This document shows positions 63,801 through 64,000 of a stretch of DNA of 64,000 bases, piece after piece (within the stretch, counting starts at the first letter, position 1; each line of letters starts with the position of its first letter). The DNA lies in assembly GCA_944376845.1 (NCBI GenBank), contig CALWDZ010000001.1, forward strand, positions 1 to 64,000. Reading direction: 5' to 3'. The translations under genes and the position numbers were made by a program. Below the pieces are notes generated by a model. That model was not told the origin of the DNA. It made no database searches and saw only the letters and a list, made by a program, of their open reading frames with translations. This DNA comes from an uncultured Clostridia bacterium (GTDB lineage: Bacteria; Bacillota; Clostridia; Christensenellales; UBA1242).

Positions 63801-64000
63801 TACGCTATCGTAACTATTTGCAATACCTGCAACATATGCGTCTTGAGAAATTTGCATATAAACTAATTTATCATACTGCTCATAGTTACCACTGGCATAA
63901 TTGGTGTAAATGTTTGGAGTATTAGTTGTTTTTACTTCATCTTGTCGTGTAAAGTCGACATGGGTCGCATTTGCTGGCGTTGTGTCAAATGTATACTTCG
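57852..64000 (-). CDS. Giant GLUG-repeat protein, partial at the window's right edge
   Basis: At least 2049 aa. The frame has no stop from 57852 through base 64000, so the ATG at 63857 is internal and the true start lies outside. Near the visible N-terminus are one or two hydrophobic segments (around LLFHDGVTMVHLGIACMIEG and VGLFIIATGITC), an unusual place for a membrane span. A GLUG cluster (GGFIG, GGLIG, GGLVG, GGAIG, AGVIG) lies at about 61790-62640. The rest is Ser/Thr/Asn-rich beta-type sequence. No C-terminal sorting signal. Probably exported; role unknown. Confidence 0.82.
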   Translation of the reverse strand, partial: KYTFDTTPANATHVDFTRQDEVKTTNTPNIYTNYASGNYEQYDKLVYMQISQDAYVAGIANSYDSVNQVVNNCTNISGGLDARRMYSYYDVDATVFAWAPWSTNGFVLLFHDGVTMVHLGIACMIEGFVGKFVGLFIIATGITCMVGGAMGVHWQLTQPIGVDVYHFNDEIAQGNGFAIEGQNQTVPKIYYSNTSWEYFTTLISSIIPNVGASINMYRYLVASETLDFVTYTPDYSAFSESAFNQIDNLGLFSLGVTEDNYLYNLEDNGAGDRNLYVYDVYSHSIGSPKKTGAPTSNVAWQEGVYETVDINEKTLYKFDTYKKDNGVYDYLWDTSEEVISSLDKVDGKLNSWSSSMNWDGWEDVDGDYVPSGSPEIASTSDIDMFNNNITISEEDATAKIRVNSLEDYRGAVNIVNGILGDDKDDYTIEGIESTDAKFTGLKTAIKGGNVTISLGGEFRNNNGISFHKASVQGFGVKGHPFSGTITSSSNYSSATINSFFASDSDSNSSIGLVAYGEDVTIERLKVTYQEQEVLSEGETKNVGGFIGTVVSGGNVTINSSNLTMTVSDQNATQVLNLGGLIGSVENNSTINISGTNVTLSTALTGTNALNQGTVGGLVGSMTNSTVNIAGQVNNIDLVNNNGDGVLSTSSNTIVGGAIGRMDNSSISTQYGASSANLTIAGFIDVENTTGSTVYAGGLVGYFTGSGNINLTTININLSSISATAGVTKTATYAAGVIGYMDDAKTLPISTDTKLNVGSQDSKLIITSGLGGTEYSAKAYADNFIGNREGYSWDGTVTINTSVLAMAKPSYEPSVGNDTEKPEINPISSKQVSGTIGENVFSSGGQSTSSVSYFKVDAYEYPTQVDKNMQNAVINGESETIYNYQKNIYIILTYGSIAEKVYEGQDVHNIQESIYRLTINGYRMDTNETSDVVTSQTLEFVTAYTFATTSDIYYNHIKNGTPIPMSERGDNFVPVGITILVVSDKSISEADDSGSVQSSNGYGEPVINGNETYVQINKTIESSTTFVDVDTGDINPDEIDPDNPGDIMGDVEQPESIVTESITYKNITLNSDGKLTLDVTGNPNQIDIYAPKSGIIYDDGQDSIGASLITNQFIDDNGNNFDLSTIKNTESSELYIKLPNGRHEIDNGTYSQDPASINVQTTVSKIMRVDGDSNRTYRAIFISVNNGFAQLQNMEGTEYQEYIYLVDNQKDIYYLGNISYVAIGKITFKSGTNDNPGTPRNAMFFPTNESILSYQNNLLPLNKIQEVTSFEQINISDIVATDIKTSYYIDATSADTLNSINGEITTTKTTYTIKLDNIHINSLDNIDVNFVVSSTVETSDTTTSGAGSAYIRKENGTTVTYTIENRRVYYNKGVGENDETVLQEEPNALVLTSTSGSGNSQESTTTIYVFTYDTILTGFTVYESTEFKLVSQNNLQYYEINEDATGTEYDSSGKNEIVVNTDTEDDESDYGVSYATIGGNTLITFTNGDIVGYMQLAGTGYEITYNTTDNTLTATLGNKIYTFSYLNGQFVLSSYTHEVIGVDGEVYTITETYTSDTSASITIEYNGNEKTINITTGFTYFVASTNVNNPTIISNNFVYNIKDWQVNEYQVLDENEKPVTDYYFETPGYIEICEQGNEKTIAIFERTTLNALTKYTATSGNIEAEVYVYEDNNIVIFVSQNAMWTLFKSGHDVYNDLINLSTSASTDFVCVEFSTVSQKITLGLYYQYSETEGNLGVVYDISNGYKFRGVTQDTAKSIYSSETLPYTMYAYDSTYINGSQLSYTKVEWEYNGRTISVELDIDVDSVSLIPFNSDYAIQFTDGTDSRYYTRSGYKITGTVGTEIILSGYKSLGVNVPAGVYVLKNNASFTNGSETFKVEEYVYVRYNVTEDWWRDLETSTTASFTYEQTYDGETAEVTDTISRGNVTQSGNTVTFSETITTESGEQSTSFTYNWSFDASTNLIKYYSADSLVDSPSTNYNRYSELGYSSWDTTKTDFINHFANTAIIINYGTITVTEKDPETGTETQYTYSGTIELDVVFGELEYEIQEQ

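Noticed and set aside
57852-63857. ATG 63857 as the start of the third giant gene
   Set aside because: The frame is open through the window's end, no ribosome-binding site precedes it and no signal peptide follows.
26230-64000. LPxTG sorting signals in the giant proteins
   Set aside because: The C-termini of all three end without an LPxTG motif, hydrophobic span or basic tail.
1-64000. CRISPR arrays, insertion sequences or prophage
   Set aside because: No regular spacer-repeat arrays, transposase, integrase or phage structural genes were seen.

Overview
The window is low-GC DNA (roughly one third G+C by eye), read with the standard bacterial code. The gene set points to a Gram-positive, potentially spore-forming Firmicute of the Clostridia type: sepF, lspA, ricT, the holB-ricT-yabB-rsmI string, spmA/spmB, a SpoVB-like flippase, DUF421 and DUF4363 genes. 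I cannot name a genus. Housekeeping promoters are unusually clear: many match TTGACA-N17-TATAAT closely.

Layout. (1) 1-420: a small XRE-type repressor gene with palindromic operator candidates. (2) 416-3679: tig-clpP-clpX on the minus strand. (3) 3880-9347, minus strand: small membrane protein, rluD-like synthase, lspA, sepF, MarR regulator, argS, an unknown gene and a GNAT gene. (4) 9503-13689: a three-gene restriction-modification cassette (N6-adenine methylase, PD-(D/E)xK-type nuclease, MT-A70 methylase) between tRNA-Leu and a tRNA-Lys/Gln/Gln group. (5) 13888-16426: a strongly promoted operon of two related metallophosphoesterase-like proteins, the second with altered metal motifs, plus a zinc ribbon. 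(6) 16535-25958: NCS2 purine-type permease, GNAT, LysM protein, SpoVB-like flippase, DUF421/DUF4363/amidase, tRNA-Asn, lipid kinase, tRNA-Arg and cardiolipin synthase. (7) 26230-38045: a 3.8-kaa membrane-anchored giant surface protein and an intergenic region with 85 consecutive A/T bases. (8) 38046-48104: an 813-aa one-of-a-kind membrane protein, a gmk-like kinase, an unknown Cys-containing protein, rsmA, tatD, spmA/B and the holB operon. (9) 48168-64000: a 3.2-kaa lipoprotein with three GLUG-repeat clusters, then another giant GLUG protein whose reading frame stays open through the right edge.

About 27 kb of the 64 kb encodes just three giant secreted or surface proteins. Together with the 813-aa protein facing them they form the least explained part of the window. 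Other unusual points are an apparent leaderless-gene geometry (-10 hexamer, exactly six bases, start codon) at three unrelated genes, the phosphoesterase pair, the two-methylase restriction cassette, and a dispersed intergenic repeat family at three loci.

Functions were assigned from motifs and family knowledge only; no database search was run. Several starts were moved inward to sites with a better ribosome-binding site or promoter geometry.
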